Translations under genes and position numbers: made by a program
Assembly (NCBI RefSeq): GCF_003670115.1
Contig: NZ_QQTY01000003.1
Location: forward strand, 124,001 to 188,000
Direction: 5' to 3'
Source of the DNA: Natronorubrum halophilum
Lineage (GTDB): Archaea > Halobacteriota > Halobacteria > Halobacteriales > Natrialbaceae
DNA length: 64,000 nt
In this document: positions 1 through 8,413 of the stretch, one piece after another
How positions within the stretch are numbered: position 1 is the stretch's first letter
Layout of the letters: the number at the start of each line of letters is the position of its first letter
The notes under the pieces: model-generated
What the model was told of the DNA's origin: nothing
The model's database searches: none
The model's input: only the letters and a program-made list of their open reading frames with translations

Positions 1-173
1 CACACCGCTCAGTAGTATAAAACCCCTCTCGTCGGCGTATCAGTTGTCGTTTCGACGAGGGTCGGTGTTCGACGGTCGAGCGAACCCGAAACGAACGTTC
101 CTCGAACCAACTCCACGACGGACGCACCGAGAGATACCAAAGAATCTCGCGGTTCCGGTACGTATACTGTCGT

Positions 174-641
174 ATGAACGCCCAGCGACTCAAGCGGTTC
201 CTCGAGTTCTTCGTCATCGGCATCGTTTTCGGCGTCACCGAGGACGTTCTCGCCGTCGTAATCGCGACGGACGCAGCGGTCACGCCGGACGTGATTGGTA
301 TCGTTGTACTAATTGCGATCCCGTTTGCCGTCCTTTCGGAACTCGTCGTGGATCACCCGAAGTTCCTCCACTTCGATCAACTGGCGCTTCGCATTCGGGG
401 CGGTCTCTCGAGGGGCGGATCGACCGACGAGACGCTCCCGCCTCGGATCCACCGTGACGGACAGCGAGATCACCTCTTCTCTCCCTCCCATCACCACCAT
501 CGGTGCAACATCTGCGGAGACGACTACGAGACGGGTGCGCTTCTGCGCGAACACGTCGAACGCAGTCATCCGTCGGTGGACGTTATCTGGTGGATCATCG
601 CAGAATCGCCGGAGGCCGTTCCTCGGTTTTCTCAGGACTAG
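174..641 (+). CDS. Membrane protein with C-terminal C2H2 zinc finger
   Basis: A 155-residue protein. Residues about 10-60 form two hydrophobic segments separated by a short polar stretch, followed by a basic linker and a His run near residue 103. A C2H2 pattern (CNIC, 12 residues, then H-x4-H) lies at about residues 109-130, and a Trp-rich patch follows. The finger shows metal binding is likely; whether it binds nucleic acid or protein cannot be told. Haloarchaea carry many small uncharacterised proteins that combine a membrane anchor with a zinc finger. The ATG at 174 follows a TATA-like stretch (about 158-166). The function is unknown. It stands alone upstream of the stress-protein array. 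Confidence 0.6.
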   Translation: MNAQRLKRFLEFFVIGIVFGVTEDVLAVVIATDAAVTPDVIGIVVLIAIPFAVLSELVVDHPKFLHFDQLALRIRGGLSRGGSTDETLPPRIHRDGQRDHLFSPSHHHHRCNICGDDYETGALLREHVERSHPSVDVIWWIIAESPEAVPRFSQD

Positions 642-977
642 GGGCGTCTCGAACGTACCGTCAGCGACTACCGAACCCGCTGCGGACCGGGTCAATTAGC
701 GACGGACCGCCCTACCGATTCGGTTGTTTCATCCGTTTCGTTCGGTCCGCGAGATGGTTCGAACCTCGAGGATGCGCCGTTTTCGCCCACTGTTCGACGG
801 CGGGTGGGCGTCGGACGACTCTCGAGCGACGCCGGCACCGCGTAGCCGATAGAACACGCAGCAAACAGTGGACTCGAAGTCGTTCATCGAGCAAAAACCG
901 AGTAGAACCGACCCGATCATAACATAACTGACATCTGTAAAGTATATGTCCGATCCGAGTGTGATAGAATTACGCCT
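642..977. other. Intergenic region with Usp promoter
   Basis: I see no convincing gene here; the open frames on both strands have shadow-type codon use. A TATA-like element (AAAGTATATG, about 936-945) lies some 32-40 nt before the ATG at 978 and probably drives the first Usp gene. Confidence 0.45.
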
Positions 978-1388
978 ATGTACGATACGATCCTCGTGGC
1001 GACGGACGGAAGCGACGCCGCAAACCGTGCAATCGATCACGCGACCGATCTCGCCTCGTCGTTCGACGCTGATCTGCACGCGATCTACGTCGTCGACACG
1101 ACGCGGTACGGACGATCGGTGCTGTCCGAAGCGGGCGGCGTCCTCGAAGAACTCGAGGGACGTGGAGCGGAGGTTCTCGAAGACGTCGCCGCGAGGACAG
1201 ACGTCGACCTCACGGCCGAAATACGAAGCGGACGTCCGGACGAAGAGATCGACTCCTACGCCTCGGCTATCGAGGCCGACCTCGTCGTTCTCGGCAATCG
1301 GGGACTCGGATCCGGCCCTGACGAACAGCTCGGAAGCGTCGCCGAACGGGTCGTTCGAACCGCGGGTCGGCCGGTGATCACGGCTTGA
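978..1388 (+). CDS. UspA family universal stress protein
   Basis: A 136-residue single-domain universal stress protein. It opens with the strand motif MYDTILVATDGSD and ends with the nucleotide-binding motif GNRG, nine residues, then GSVAERV, followed by the closing strand RPVITA. The small-residue pattern G-2x-G-9x-G-S is that of the ATP-binding Usp subgroup, so a nucleotide-binding stress role is expected; no client or signal can be inferred. It is the first of six intact Usp genes within 6.5 kb. The next copy starts 82 nt downstream with its own TATA-like element, so the two are probably separate transcripts. Confidence 0.9.
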   Translation: MYDTILVATDGSDAANRAIDHATDLASSFDADLHAIYVVDTTRYGRSVLSEAGGVLEELEGRGAEVLEDVAARTDVDLTAEIRSGRPDEEIDSYASAIEADLVVLGNRGLGSGPDEQLGSVAERVVRTAGRPVITA

Positions 1389-1470
1389 TCGGAGGACGAC
1401 CCGCCCGGAACGTGTCAAACGTCGCGATGAAAGGTATATGCCTCGGTTCGGTGTGCCACCGAGTGGTTCA

Positions 1471-1890
1471 ATGTACGACACGATTCTCGTTCCGACCGAC
1501 GGAAGCGATCCGGCGAACCGCGCCGTCGAACACGCGCTGGCGCTCGCAGAGCAGTACGACGCTCGCGTTCACGCGTTGTACTGCGTGGAGACGTACCGGT
1601 ACGGAGAACCTGCATTGAGTAGTACTGCGATCGTCCTCAACCAGCTCGAGGAACAGGGGCAAGCGATGCTCAAGGAGTTAGGCGATCGCGCGGACAACGC
1701 CGGTATCGAGTGTACGTGGGATGTCTGTCACGGTCGTCCCTGGGAGGAGGCCCTCGACGCAGCTGACGAGATCGATGCCGATCTCGTCGTGATCGGCTAC
1801 CAGGGCCAGAGTCACGCTCGAGCCGGCAAAATCGGCAGTGTCGCCGAACGCATCGTCCGCTCGGCGGATCGGCCGGTGTTGACTGCGTGA
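1471..1890 (+). CDS. UspA family universal stress protein
   Basis: A 139-residue Usp-domain protein. I chose the ATG at 1471 because it begins the conserved first strand (MYDTILVPTDGSD); an in-frame upstream extension to 1438 has no Usp character. The nucleotide-binding loop reads GYQGQSHARAGKIGSVAERI, so the usual GSHGR is replaced by GYQGQ while the distal GSVAERI is kept. A TATA-like element (AAGGTATATG, about 1428-1437) lies 33-42 nt before the start. It is closely related to the gene just upstream, which suggests local duplication followed by divergence. Confidence 0.88.
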   Translation: MYDTILVPTDGSDPANRAVEHALALAEQYDARVHALYCVETYRYGEPALSSTAIVLNQLEEQGQAMLKELGDRADNAGIECTWDVCHGRPWEEALDAADEIDADLVVIGYQGQSHARAGKIGSVAERIVRSADRPVLTA

Positions 1891-2076
1891 CCCACGGCGG
1901 TAGTTTCCCTTCACTCCAAGTTCGACCGCCCGATCGGGAGAATATCCATTCATCGATCGCCGCGAGCAAGCGTGGCGGAACGCGATAGGCAGTCGAAACC
2001 GACGAAAACCGAATCGAAGAGATGGTCCTGGCAGCTGTTCGTCACCTCCCATTATCTGTTAGTCTTCGAGTGCGGG

Positions 2077-2256
2077 CTACCAGAGGTGCCATCTGCCCTC
2101 GGCTCGATGGTGTCCGAGCGTTCCGTCTTCGACCATCTTGGAGAATCGTTCGAGTAGCACGTCGGCCGAGACGTCACACTCATCAGCAAGATTCGGAGTA
2201 TTCACGACGGGAACGGGTGTGGGACGGATCGGCTCGATGGTCTCCGCAGTCGACAC
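2077..2256 (-). CDS. Small winged-helix-like protein
   Basis: A short frame of about 59 residues from a GTG at 2256. The C-terminal half (LADECDVSADVLLERFSKM, then VEDGTLGHHRAEGRWHLW) resembles the recognition helix and wing of a MarR/ArsR-type winged-helix domain, ending in a Trp-rich wing. The N-terminal half is Pro-rich and has no recognisable fold. An alternative TTG start at 2280 is possible. It lies between Usp genes on the opposite strand and could regulate a neighbour, but that is inference. It may instead be a fragment. Confidence 0.42.
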   Translation of the reverse strand: MSTAETIEPIRPTPVPVVNTPNLADECDVSADVLLERFSKMVEDGTLGHHRAEGRWHLW

Positions 2257-2409
2257 GTGAACCGTGACGATTTGGATCAATTCTCGAGAGACCGATACGT
2301 CGATTCCACAGGATAGTCACCGGTTGCCAGGCGCCGACTCCTTGCCAACGCGAACGTCACGATCGGGGCGGGTGAGAATTATAACGGAGTCTGTGGTACG
2401 GTGACTGCC

Positions 2410-2613
2410 ATGACAGCAGTCAAAGTCATTCGAGTTATGGGAACGTCAGAAGAATCATGGGAAGACGCCGCTCACGAAGCGTTCCGTGAAGCGAGCCAGA
2501 CGGTTGACGACATCTCCGGTGTTCACGTCGAACATTGGACAGCAGATGTCGAAGACGGCGAGATCGTTCAGTACAAAGCGACGACCGAAATCGCGTTTCC
2601 GGTCGAGCACTGA
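2410..2613 (+). CDS. Dodecin-like small protein (calcium-dodecin type)
   Basis: A 67-residue protein matching dodecin along its full length: GTSEES loop, helix, then the strands ending EIAFPVEH. Dodecins form hollow dodecamers that store flavin or flavin catabolites. By eye against Halobacterium salinarum dodecin, the flavin-sandwiching Trp36 aligns with Gly37 here and Gln55 with Lys56, so classic flavin stacking is not expected. It fits better with the SecE2/calcium-dodecin subgroup, which lacks these residues. The ATG at 2410 is preferred over a GTG at 2401. It sits inside the Usp cluster, consistent with a stress-associated role. Confidence 0.8.
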   Translation: MTAVKVIRVMGTSEESWEDAAHEAFREASQTVDDISGVHVEHWTADVEDGEIVQYKATTEIAFPVEH

Positions 2614-2861
2614 CCGTTCAGCAGCACGACTTCGGCAATAGTCGACTAGAATACAGCCGGTACGATCATCGAAGGGGCCACGGGTTCTCGATTCGGTATC
2701 TGTGCTACTGTACAAAGCGATCTCGCCTCGATCGACTCGCTCTCGGGAGCGGCGCCCAACAGGTCATCGGCTCGGCACCGGTGTCCGTCTTGACGGGATA
2801 CCCGTTGCTCGTACGGTTCGACCCGGGTGCGTTTCTTGTACTCCCGCGATGTTGATCAGGT

Positions 2862-3302
2862 ATGGGAGCACACGTACTCGTGCCACTTGACGGCTCACCG
2901 CAATCGTGGGCAGCGTTCGACCATGCGGTCGCGAATTACGACGGCGAGACGATCACAGCGTTACACGTCGTTGATCCGATGGAAGGCGTGTACAGCGATT
3001 CTGGAGGCGGCGGTTACTACGATGCACAGGCCCACGAACGGGCCATCGAACGCGGTAAGGAACTTGGCGAACAGGCACGCGACCGAGCAGACGACGCAGG
3101 TATTCTCGACACGACAGTCCTCGAGACCGCAGTCGAAACGGGGCGGCCTGCTCGAACGATTCTCAAATACGCTGATGAGAACGACGTCGACCACATCGTT
3201 ATAGGCAGCCACGGTCGATCCGGTGTCGCCCGAATTTTGCTCGGAAGCGTCGCCGAAACCGTAACGCGGCGAGCATCGGTTCCGGTGACGATCGTCCGAT
3301 AA
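2862..3302 (+). CDS. UspA family universal stress protein
   Basis: A 146-residue Usp protein. The first strand is MGAHVLVPLDGSPQS and the nucleotide loop is GSHGRSGVARILLGSVAETV, the full ATP-binding consensus, followed by SVPVTIVR. Between the first and second strands is a Gly-rich insert (SGGGGYYD) near residue 50, shared in position with the insert in the Usp gene at 3720, so these two form a subfamily distinct from the 978/1471 pair. A 400-nt gap separates it from the next copy. Confidence 0.9.
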   Translation: MGAHVLVPLDGSPQSWAAFDHAVANYDGETITALHVVDPMEGVYSDSGGGGYYDAQAHERAIERGKELGEQARDRADDAGILDTTVLETAVETGRPARTILKYADENDVDHIVIGSHGRSGVARILLGSVAETVTRRASVPVTIVR

Positions 3303-3719
3303 CGAAACGGATCGGCGGCGGACCGGGACGGGTAGGAGGGAGGCGCGTTCGTAGTCATCCGTTCGACGTTCACCATCCCCGACGTCGTAGCTCGATTCGC
3401 GGCGACCTCGAGAACGGACGCAGACATTCGTCGCGGAATTCCGCGGGAACGTAACGATTTCGCAGTACTGAGCCTGAACGTTCGAGGACGGCCTGCTTCC
3501 GGCGCTGCTGTCGTTGCTCGACGAGGGCATTGCCCTCGCGTTCGCGGACGCCGTCAAGTAGCTGCCGCGGGTACTGTCCCGTCGCGGGACGGAGTTTAAA
3601 GACGAACCAGACCTGGCCCGGACGCTCCGCAGTCGACCGCCTTTCTGGTCACTCTCGCAGTACTATATGTCCTTGCCCCGTAACTGGAATACTTATCCGC
3701 GGTCGTGGATCGAGAACGT
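3303..3719. other. Intergenic region between Usp genes
   Basis: No gene is supported. A 26-codon stretch at about 3480-3560 with good codon use ends in TAG, but an in-frame TGA precedes it and it has no start, so it may be the 3' remnant of a lost gene. The promoter for the next Usp gene occupies the right end. Confidence 0.4.
3689..3696 (+). promoter_or_regulatory. TATA element of leaderless Usp gene
   Basis: ATACTTAT centred about 27 nt before the ATG at 3720, the spacing expected for a haloarchaeal transcript starting at the initiator codon. This supports ATG 3720 over an in-frame GTG at 3705. Confidence 0.55.
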
Positions 3720-4172
3720 ATGACGGCCACGATCCTAGTCGCGTTCGACGAATCACCGCAGTCGATCGCCGCGTTGCGCCACGCAGTCCTGACGTACGAT
3801 GACGCGACGATCCGCGTCCTCTACGTGAACGACCCTTGGGAATGGGCTGGCGCAGACGGGATCGACGGTGTCTTCTACCCGGAAGAAGCCTTCGAACGAT
3901 CCCAAGAGGCCGCTGAGGAAGTGATCGCTGAAGCTAAAGCGTTCGCACGCGAGTACGAGAGGGAGGTCACGACTGAAACGGAAATTGGAGCGGCGTCCGA
4001 AACGATCATCTCCTACGCCGAGGAGCACGGTGTCGACCACATCGTCCTCGGAAGTCATGGTCGACGCGGTCTCAAACGGTTCTTACTGGGAAGCGTCGCC
4101 GAACGGGTCGCCAGGCGATCGCCCGGCTCGGTGACGATCATTCGGGATGAGAAACTGAACGAAGAGGAGTAG
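3720..4172 (+). CDS. UspA family universal stress protein
   Basis: A 150-residue Usp protein beginning MTATILVAFDESPQS. Nucleotide loop: GSHGRRGLKRFLLGSVAERV, complete. An acidic insert around residues 40-60 (DPWEWAGADG) and a charged helix rich in Glu/Ala follow the second strand. The C-terminus ends with an extra charged tail (RDEKLNEEE). The start is fixed by the TATA spacing. The region just downstream is a decayed relative of this gene, so this copy probably arose from, or gave rise to, a tandem duplication. Confidence 0.9.
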   Translation: MTATILVAFDESPQSIAALRHAVLTYDDATIRVLYVNDPWEWAGADGIDGVFYPEEAFERSQEAAEEVIAEAKAFAREYEREVTTETEIGAASETIISYAEEHGVDHIVLGSHGRRGLKRFLLGSVAERVARRSPGSVTIIRDEKLNEEE

Positions 4173-4189
4173 TACCTCGCCGAATATCG

Positions 4190-4500
4190 GTGCTACACAT
4201 CCGAGGTCGAAAGCACGGTTCGGAGAGCGATCGTTCGGAACCCCCTGACGAGCAGGCCGAACGGACTCGCGAACCCCAGCTCGAGTTCGCGATCACGGCG
4301 GAGTCGACCGCGAGACCGAAGCGACCACCGAGACGGGAAGCCCGCATCACGTGGTCGTCGAGTACGGTATCGACCACGTCGTGATCAGGAATCACGGCCT
4401 TAGAACGATTCGTCGAAACGGAGATCGAACGGGGCAACGCAGTCCTCGATTCGGCGCTCCCAATAACGTTGGTCGAAGGGCGACTCAACGTTTGTGACCC
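4190..4500 (+). pseudogene. Decayed UspA gene
   Basis: Three reading frames together reconstruct the second half of a Usp domain. One frame around 4215-4300 gives a helix like that of the upstream gene (DEQAERTREPQLEF). A second around 4300-4400 gives TETGSPHHVVVEYGIDHVV followed by IRNHGL, matching the strand and GSHGR region. A third around 4400-4500 gives LERFVETEIERGN then PITLVEG, matching the final helix and strand. At least two frameshifts are needed and the glycine loop has degenerated (GSHG to RNHG, GSVAE lost). The N-terminal half is missing. I infer a dead tandem duplicate of the gene at 3720. Confidence 0.65.
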
Positions 4501-4533
4501 CGTCACGATCCGGAACGCTTCAGACGGCACGTA

Positions 4534-4877
4534 CTATTCCCTTGCTACCGTCTGGCCAGGGCCGCTACTGAGATGCCCCGGAACGTCCTCTAAGGCGACT
4601 TCGATCTCGTTGGTTCGCATAAACGGCGGCGTCCACGGATCGTTGTACTGGAGCAGCGATGGTTCGTCCATCCCCTCGAGATCTCGTCGGGTGAGTTGCT
4701 CGAGTAGCCGCTCCCGTTTTCGATCGACTCGCACGTCCGTCGCGTACCACGAGACTCGGCGCACCGCGACCGTCCACGAGGGTTCGACGACGAGACGAAC
4801 GTCGGCGTCGGTCGGCGTCGGGCAGTTTCCGACGTGTACGTCGACGGGAGGTAAAGTTTCACAGGGTATCTTCGAGG
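4534..4877 (-). pseudogene. SOUL haem-binding protein relic
   Basis: The frame encodes the C-terminal part of a SOUL/HBP-family haem-binding protein, recognised by VRRVSWYATD and the terminal block YNDPWTPPFMRTNEIEVAL. An in-frame stop at about 4878 precedes it, and no start codon gives a full-length protein; the only usable starts lie inside the domain (GTG at 4764). The N-terminal half of the family is absent on all frames. The upstream part reads openly from about 4875 (ETLPPVDVHVGNCPTP), showing that the domain once extended further. I call it a 5'-truncated relic. A short product from 4764 cannot be excluded. Confidence 0.6.
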
Positions 4878-4980
4878 CCTGTTACACCGCTCGTCGATCG
4901 TGCCGACTGCATCGAAGTGACGCTGTGCAACCCGCGCAGAACGACAAGTCGCCAGATACGTGCACGGCTCGAGACGATCG

Positions 4981-5475
4981 CTACGCCGAATCAACCCGCT
5001 CGTAGAACTCGGAGTGGGGTTCGAGGGCCTCGAGCGTAGGCGGTGCCGGATGACGAACGATGAACACGTCGTACGATTTCTCCGCGGCGACGTGAACGCC
5101 GACGCTCGTCAGTGGTGTTACGATACGGCCGACGTTGTCACTACCGAGGAACACGACGCTTGGATCGTGGTTCTGTATCAGTCGCTCGATGTGATCGGCG
5201 AGTTCGGTCTCGGGAGGAAACTCGCGGAGTCGTTCGAATTCGAACGCCGCCGATGGCGCGAGCGTCCGTACCTGTTCGCGAAGACCCGCGACGACTGCAT
5301 CGACATCGTACGGTTCGTTCTCGTCGATCCACCCCTTCTCTCGTGCGTATCGTTTTCGCTCCGGGACGACGACTACGGCCGCGATCTCTTCGTCGAGTGC
5401 AACGCCGTACTCGACGGCCCTGACGAGAGCAGCTTCCGCGAGGTCCGATCCATCGAATGGGACGACGAACGTCAT
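4981..5475 (-). CDS. UspA-like protein, divergent
   Basis: A 164-residue Usp-fold protein starting at the ATG at 5475 (MTFVVPFDGSDLAE); an in-frame extension upstream to 5547 lacks Usp features. The second half has FLGSDNVGRIVTPLTSV in place of the canonical G-2x-G-9x-GS loop, so the nucleotide-binding motif is altered and it probably belongs to the non-ATP-binding type. The C-terminus carries about 20 additional residues. It is transcribed towards the SOUL relic and lies head-to-tail behind the tandem-domain Usp gene at 5569-6426, 93 nt away. Confidence 0.8.
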   Translation of the reverse strand: MTFVVPFDGSDLAEAALVRAVEYGVALDEEIAAVVVVPERKRYAREKGWIDENEPYDVDAVVAGLREQVRTLAPSAAFEFERLREFPPETELADHIERLIQNHDPSVVFLGSDNVGRIVTPLTSVGVHVAAEKSYDVFIVRHPAPPTLEALEPHSEFYERVDSA

Positions 5476-5568
5476 ACGTTCCGTCTCTACACCTCCGGCA
5501 ATAACTCCGGGGGGGTGGGTACGGAATGCCCGGGAGAAAACCCACACCGGTAGCCGTGGACGGATCCG

Positions 5569-6426
5569 TTACGATCCGTCCGTCTCTCTGGCGCGGACGG
5601 TCAGTACGGGTGCCGGTGCAGTGCGAAGGACGCGCTCCGTGACGCTTCCGAGCAACTCTCGATCGGGATCACCGCGACCGTGCGTCCCCATGACCAGCAG
5701 ATCGATATCCTCGGTCTCCGCGTACGCGGAGATCGCTCTGTGGACCGTTCCGACGGTAACGGCCGTGCGGACGTCGACCCCGGAGGCGGCCGCTCTCTTA
5801 GCCGCCGTTTCGAGGACGCGCTTCGTGTTTTCTTCGAGTCGGTCGACCAGTGCATCTGTTTCAGAGTCGGTTCCGTAACGCGTCACGTTTACCACCGACA
5901 AGAGGTGAAGCGTCGCTCCCGTTTCAGCAGCGATTTCCACGCCGCGTTCTAACGCGATGCCCGCGTGCTCGCTTCCGTCTGTGGGTACGAGGACGCGGTC
6001 GAACGGATAGCGAGACTGGATATCGTCGCTCGCACGAACGACGAGCACGGGGACGGAAGCGTCACGAATGACCCCTTCGGTTACGCGGCCCAGAACTACC
6101 GGTTCGGGTTCCCGCCTTCCGTGTGAACCCATAACGACGAGTGTTATCCCCGCAGATTCGACGTACTCGAAGATTCGATCTCGGGGATCGCCCTGTTGTT
6201 CTTCGGTAACGACGGTTTCGACATCGGCGGCCGCGGTCTCTCGTGCGTCGGCGAGTATCTCTTCAGCCGTCCGATCGAGTGCGTCCGTCGAACTGCCGTC
6301 GTGATCGTCATTCGAGACGACCAGCACGTGAATGGTCGCCGTCGACGACGCGATTCGACCGGCCAACTCGAGGGCCGCGTTGGCGGGGCCGCTTCCGTCG
6401 GTCGGGACGAGAAGGTGATCGTACAT
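5569..6426 (-). CDS. Tandem-domain UspA protein
   Basis: A 285-residue protein made of two Usp domains. Domain 1 (about 1-140) opens MYDHLLVPTDGSG and has the loop GSHGRREPEPVVLGRVTEGV. Domain 2 (about 148-280) opens FDRVLVPTDGSEHA and has GTHGRGDPDRELLGSVTERV. Both glycine loops are intact, although GRV replaces GSV in domain 1. The ATG at 6426 is chosen because it directly precedes the first strand. Two-domain Usps form an intramolecular equivalent of the usual dimer. It begins a minus-strand pair with the divergent Usp at 4981-5475. Confidence 0.9.
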   Translation of the reverse strand: MYDHLLVPTDGSGPANAALELAGRIASSTATIHVLVVSNDDHDGSSTDALDRTAEEILADARETAAADVETVVTEEQQGDPRDRIFEYVESAGITLVVMGSHGRREPEPVVLGRVTEGVIRDASVPVLVVRASDDIQSRYPFDRVLVPTDGSEHAGIALERGVEIAAETGATLHLLSVVNVTRYGTDSETDALVDRLEENTKRVLETAAKRAAASGVDVRTAVTVGTVHRAISAYAETEDIDLLVMGTHGRGDPDRELLGSVTERVLRTAPAPVLTVRARETDGS

Positions 6427-6653
6427 ACGGCACGTTCGACTGGCGTGCATTTACAGCTATCCTGGCCGCATCTCGAACTGCTCGAGGGGGTGCTGCGATG
6501 AGATCGATTTCGTTTGCATCGCTCGAGAGACGCCACGAGGAACAACGCGGAACAGCACCAACATCGTTTCGAGTTCAAGGAATTTTATGTAATCCGTGAT
6601 AATTTCCATATTAACTAATATACTATTTATGCTGGAGCGTGATAGGACAGCAT

Positions 6654-6842
6654 ATGGAACCGCGGGCAGAGCGCTGGTGCCATCTTTTGATCGGTATAGC
6701 GTTGGTTCTCCTGACAATCGGTATCGGATACGACGTTATTTTCGGAACGAAGTTAGCGGATTTTATAGTGATAATCACCGGGCTCTTCCTCGGATGGGTA
6801 GCGTTTCTCTACTGCCTGGGGAACGCTTCGTTTTGGGGATAG
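6654..6842 (+). CDS. Small two-helix membrane protein
   Basis: A 62-residue protein starting MEPRAERW with two hydrophobic helices (about 9-28 and 37-55), separated by a short loop with Asp and Lys. A TATA-like element (ACTATTTATG, about 6622-6631) sits 23-32 nt before the ATG at 6654, consistent with a leaderless message and with this start rather than an upstream alternative. No family is recognised. Small two-helix proteins of this kind are common in haloarchaea and usually uncharacterised. Confidence 0.6.
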   Translation: MEPRAERWCHLLIGIALVLLTIGIGYDVIFGTKLADFIVIITGLFLGWVAFLYCLGNASFWG

Positions 6843-7034
6843 CTCGACTATCTCCCGGTTTTCAACGCCAGTGAGGTCGATCCGTCTCAGTCATCGATTC
6901 GCCGGTCTTCGGTCGCGCGACGAGAATACGTACATGAAAATCGCTCTCTCGATCGATTAGAAACGGAGTAGCGTACCAATCGACGAACGGTCGCCTGTGT
7001 TAGAAGCAAGTACTTCGACGTAGTACCCGATGGC

Positions 7035-7802
7035 ATGCCGGACCTACTCGCGGAGCAAACGGCCATAGTGACCGGTGCATCGAGCGGGATCGGTCGATCA
7101 ATCGCGCGGGCGTTCGCCGAAAACGGTGCCGATGTGGTCGTTGCCGACGTACACGAAGCGCCCCATGAAGGTGGGACACCGACTCACGAACTCATCACCA
7201 ACGAAACCGAGGTGACAGCGATGTACGTCGATTACGATGTCTCGAGTGTCGACGATCTCGAGGCGACGCTCGACGAAGCCAAGTAGTTCGGTGGCGTCGA
7301 CGTGTTCGTCAATAACGCGGGTATCTTTCGATCAGAGGAGTTCCTCGAGGTGACCGCCGACCAGTACGAGCAACTCATGAGCGTGAACGTGAAAGGTGCG
7401 TTCTTTGGAACCCAGCTCGCGGCCCAGCGAATGGTCGAAAACGACGGTGGAAGTATCATCAACATCTCGAGTATCGCTGGCTTCCTCGGAAACGGTAGCT
7501 ACGTCGCCTACTGCGTTTCTAAGGGTGCAGTCCGATCGTTGACGTACGCGGCGGCCCATCGCCTCGGGCCCGACGGAATCCGAGTGAACGCGATCCACCC
7601 GGGCGGTATCGAAACCGCGATGATGGAAGACGCACACATGGGGCCCGAAGCGCTCGAGCAATTCGTCCAGACGATTCCGTCGCGACGGATCGGTGATCCA
7701 GAGGATATTGCGGGAACCGCTCTGTTTCTCGCGAGTGACCTCTCGAGTTACGTAAACGGTGAGTCGCTCGTTGTCGACGGCGGGTACACTCATACTGGAT
7801 GA
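7035..7802 (+). pseudogene. SDR-family oxidoreductase interrupted by in-frame TAG
   Basis: The frame encodes a complete short-chain dehydrogenase/reductase apart from one stop codon. Before the stop: cofactor motif TGASSGIG (about residues 13-20) and acidic residue D37. After it: NNAG, catalytic Ser in NISSIAG, Tyr and Lys in YVAYCVSK, and the C-terminal VVDGGY. The TAG at 7284-7286 falls where relatives have a charged residue just before FGGVDV, a one-base change from GAG, AAG or CAG. There are no indels and codon use remains normal, so the mutation is recent, or the stop is a sequencing error. A GTG at 7302 could start a C-terminal fragment lacking the cofactor site. Confidence 0.75.
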
Positions 7803-7963
7803 CCGGAAACGTCCGAAAGATACAGCCGAATTTGCGGTTCAGTAGTCCGTGAGCGTCCGTACGCGCCGGTATTTATGCGGGCGTCCATCGTCGGTCGACC
7901 GGTTTCGGTGTTATAGGCGTTCATTTCTCGGCTTGTCTACGTTTATCGCGTCGCATGCCGGCG

Positions 7964-8413
7964 CTACGAGTCACCCATCACCTCTTTGCGTCCCATTATC
8001 GTCTCGGGATCGAGACTGAAATACCGGAACGTTGTTTCTCTTGGCGGCCGTTCAAAGATGTCGACGAGCGGAATTTGAATCGCCCACATTCCCTGTATTT
8101 CGGCTGACTCGTACGATGCGTCGGAAGTATCCGATAGGTGTCCTGTTGCGACGATACTTCGCCACCCACTGTCGGTCTTGCCGTGCGTAACGAAGGAGAC
8201 GGGTCTATCTACGAGTTCTTCCTTCCTGCTATCCTGGGGGAAGGAGAGTCGATAGTAGAAGCGCTTGACGTCTGCACTGTATCCGTACGAAACAGGTATC
8301 GAGACCGGCGGTTCATCCGGGTCCGTAGCAAACGAAATGACACCCGTTCCGCCTCGGCCGAGGAATTCGTTCATTTCCTCCTCGCTCATTTGAAGCCAGC
8401 GCAATCCCTGCAT
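7964..8413 (-). CDS. Pyridoxamine 5'-phosphate oxidase-like FMN-binding protein
   Basis: About 149 residues with the split-barrel flavin fold of the PPOX family: LGRGGTGVISFATD, then VSIPVSYGY, FYYRLSFP and the long strand SFVTHGKTDSGWRSIVATG. Haloarchaea carry many such single-domain proteins that bind FMN or F420; the substrate is unknown. I prefer the ATG at 8413 over the one at 8425 because an A/T-rich element (about 8434-8444) lies 26 nt upstream, giving a leaderless transcript. The C-terminus has an extra segment after the barrel (ETIMGRKEVMGDS). Confidence 0.8.
   Translation of the reverse strand: MQGLRWLQMSEEEMNEFLGRGGTGVISFATDPDEPPVSIPVSYGYSADVKRFYYRLSFPQDSRKEELVDRPVSFVTHGKTDSGWRSIVATGHLSDTSDASYESAEIQGMWAIQIPLVDIFERPPRETTFRYFSLDPETIMGRKEVMGDS

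Noticed and set aside
729-1481. 250-codon open frame on the minus strand across the first Usp gene
   Set aside because: It is the antisense of a clear Usp gene; the product has Arg/Ser-rich shadow composition and no domain.
3480-3560. Short coding-like segment before the fourth Usp gene
   Set aside because: No start codon and an in-frame stop immediately upstream; too short to call a gene or assign a family.
7284-7286. TAG in the SDR gene as a pyrrolysine codon
   Set aside because: Pyrrolysine systems are not known in haloarchaea, no PYL-type element was seen, and the site is not in a methylamine methyltransferase.
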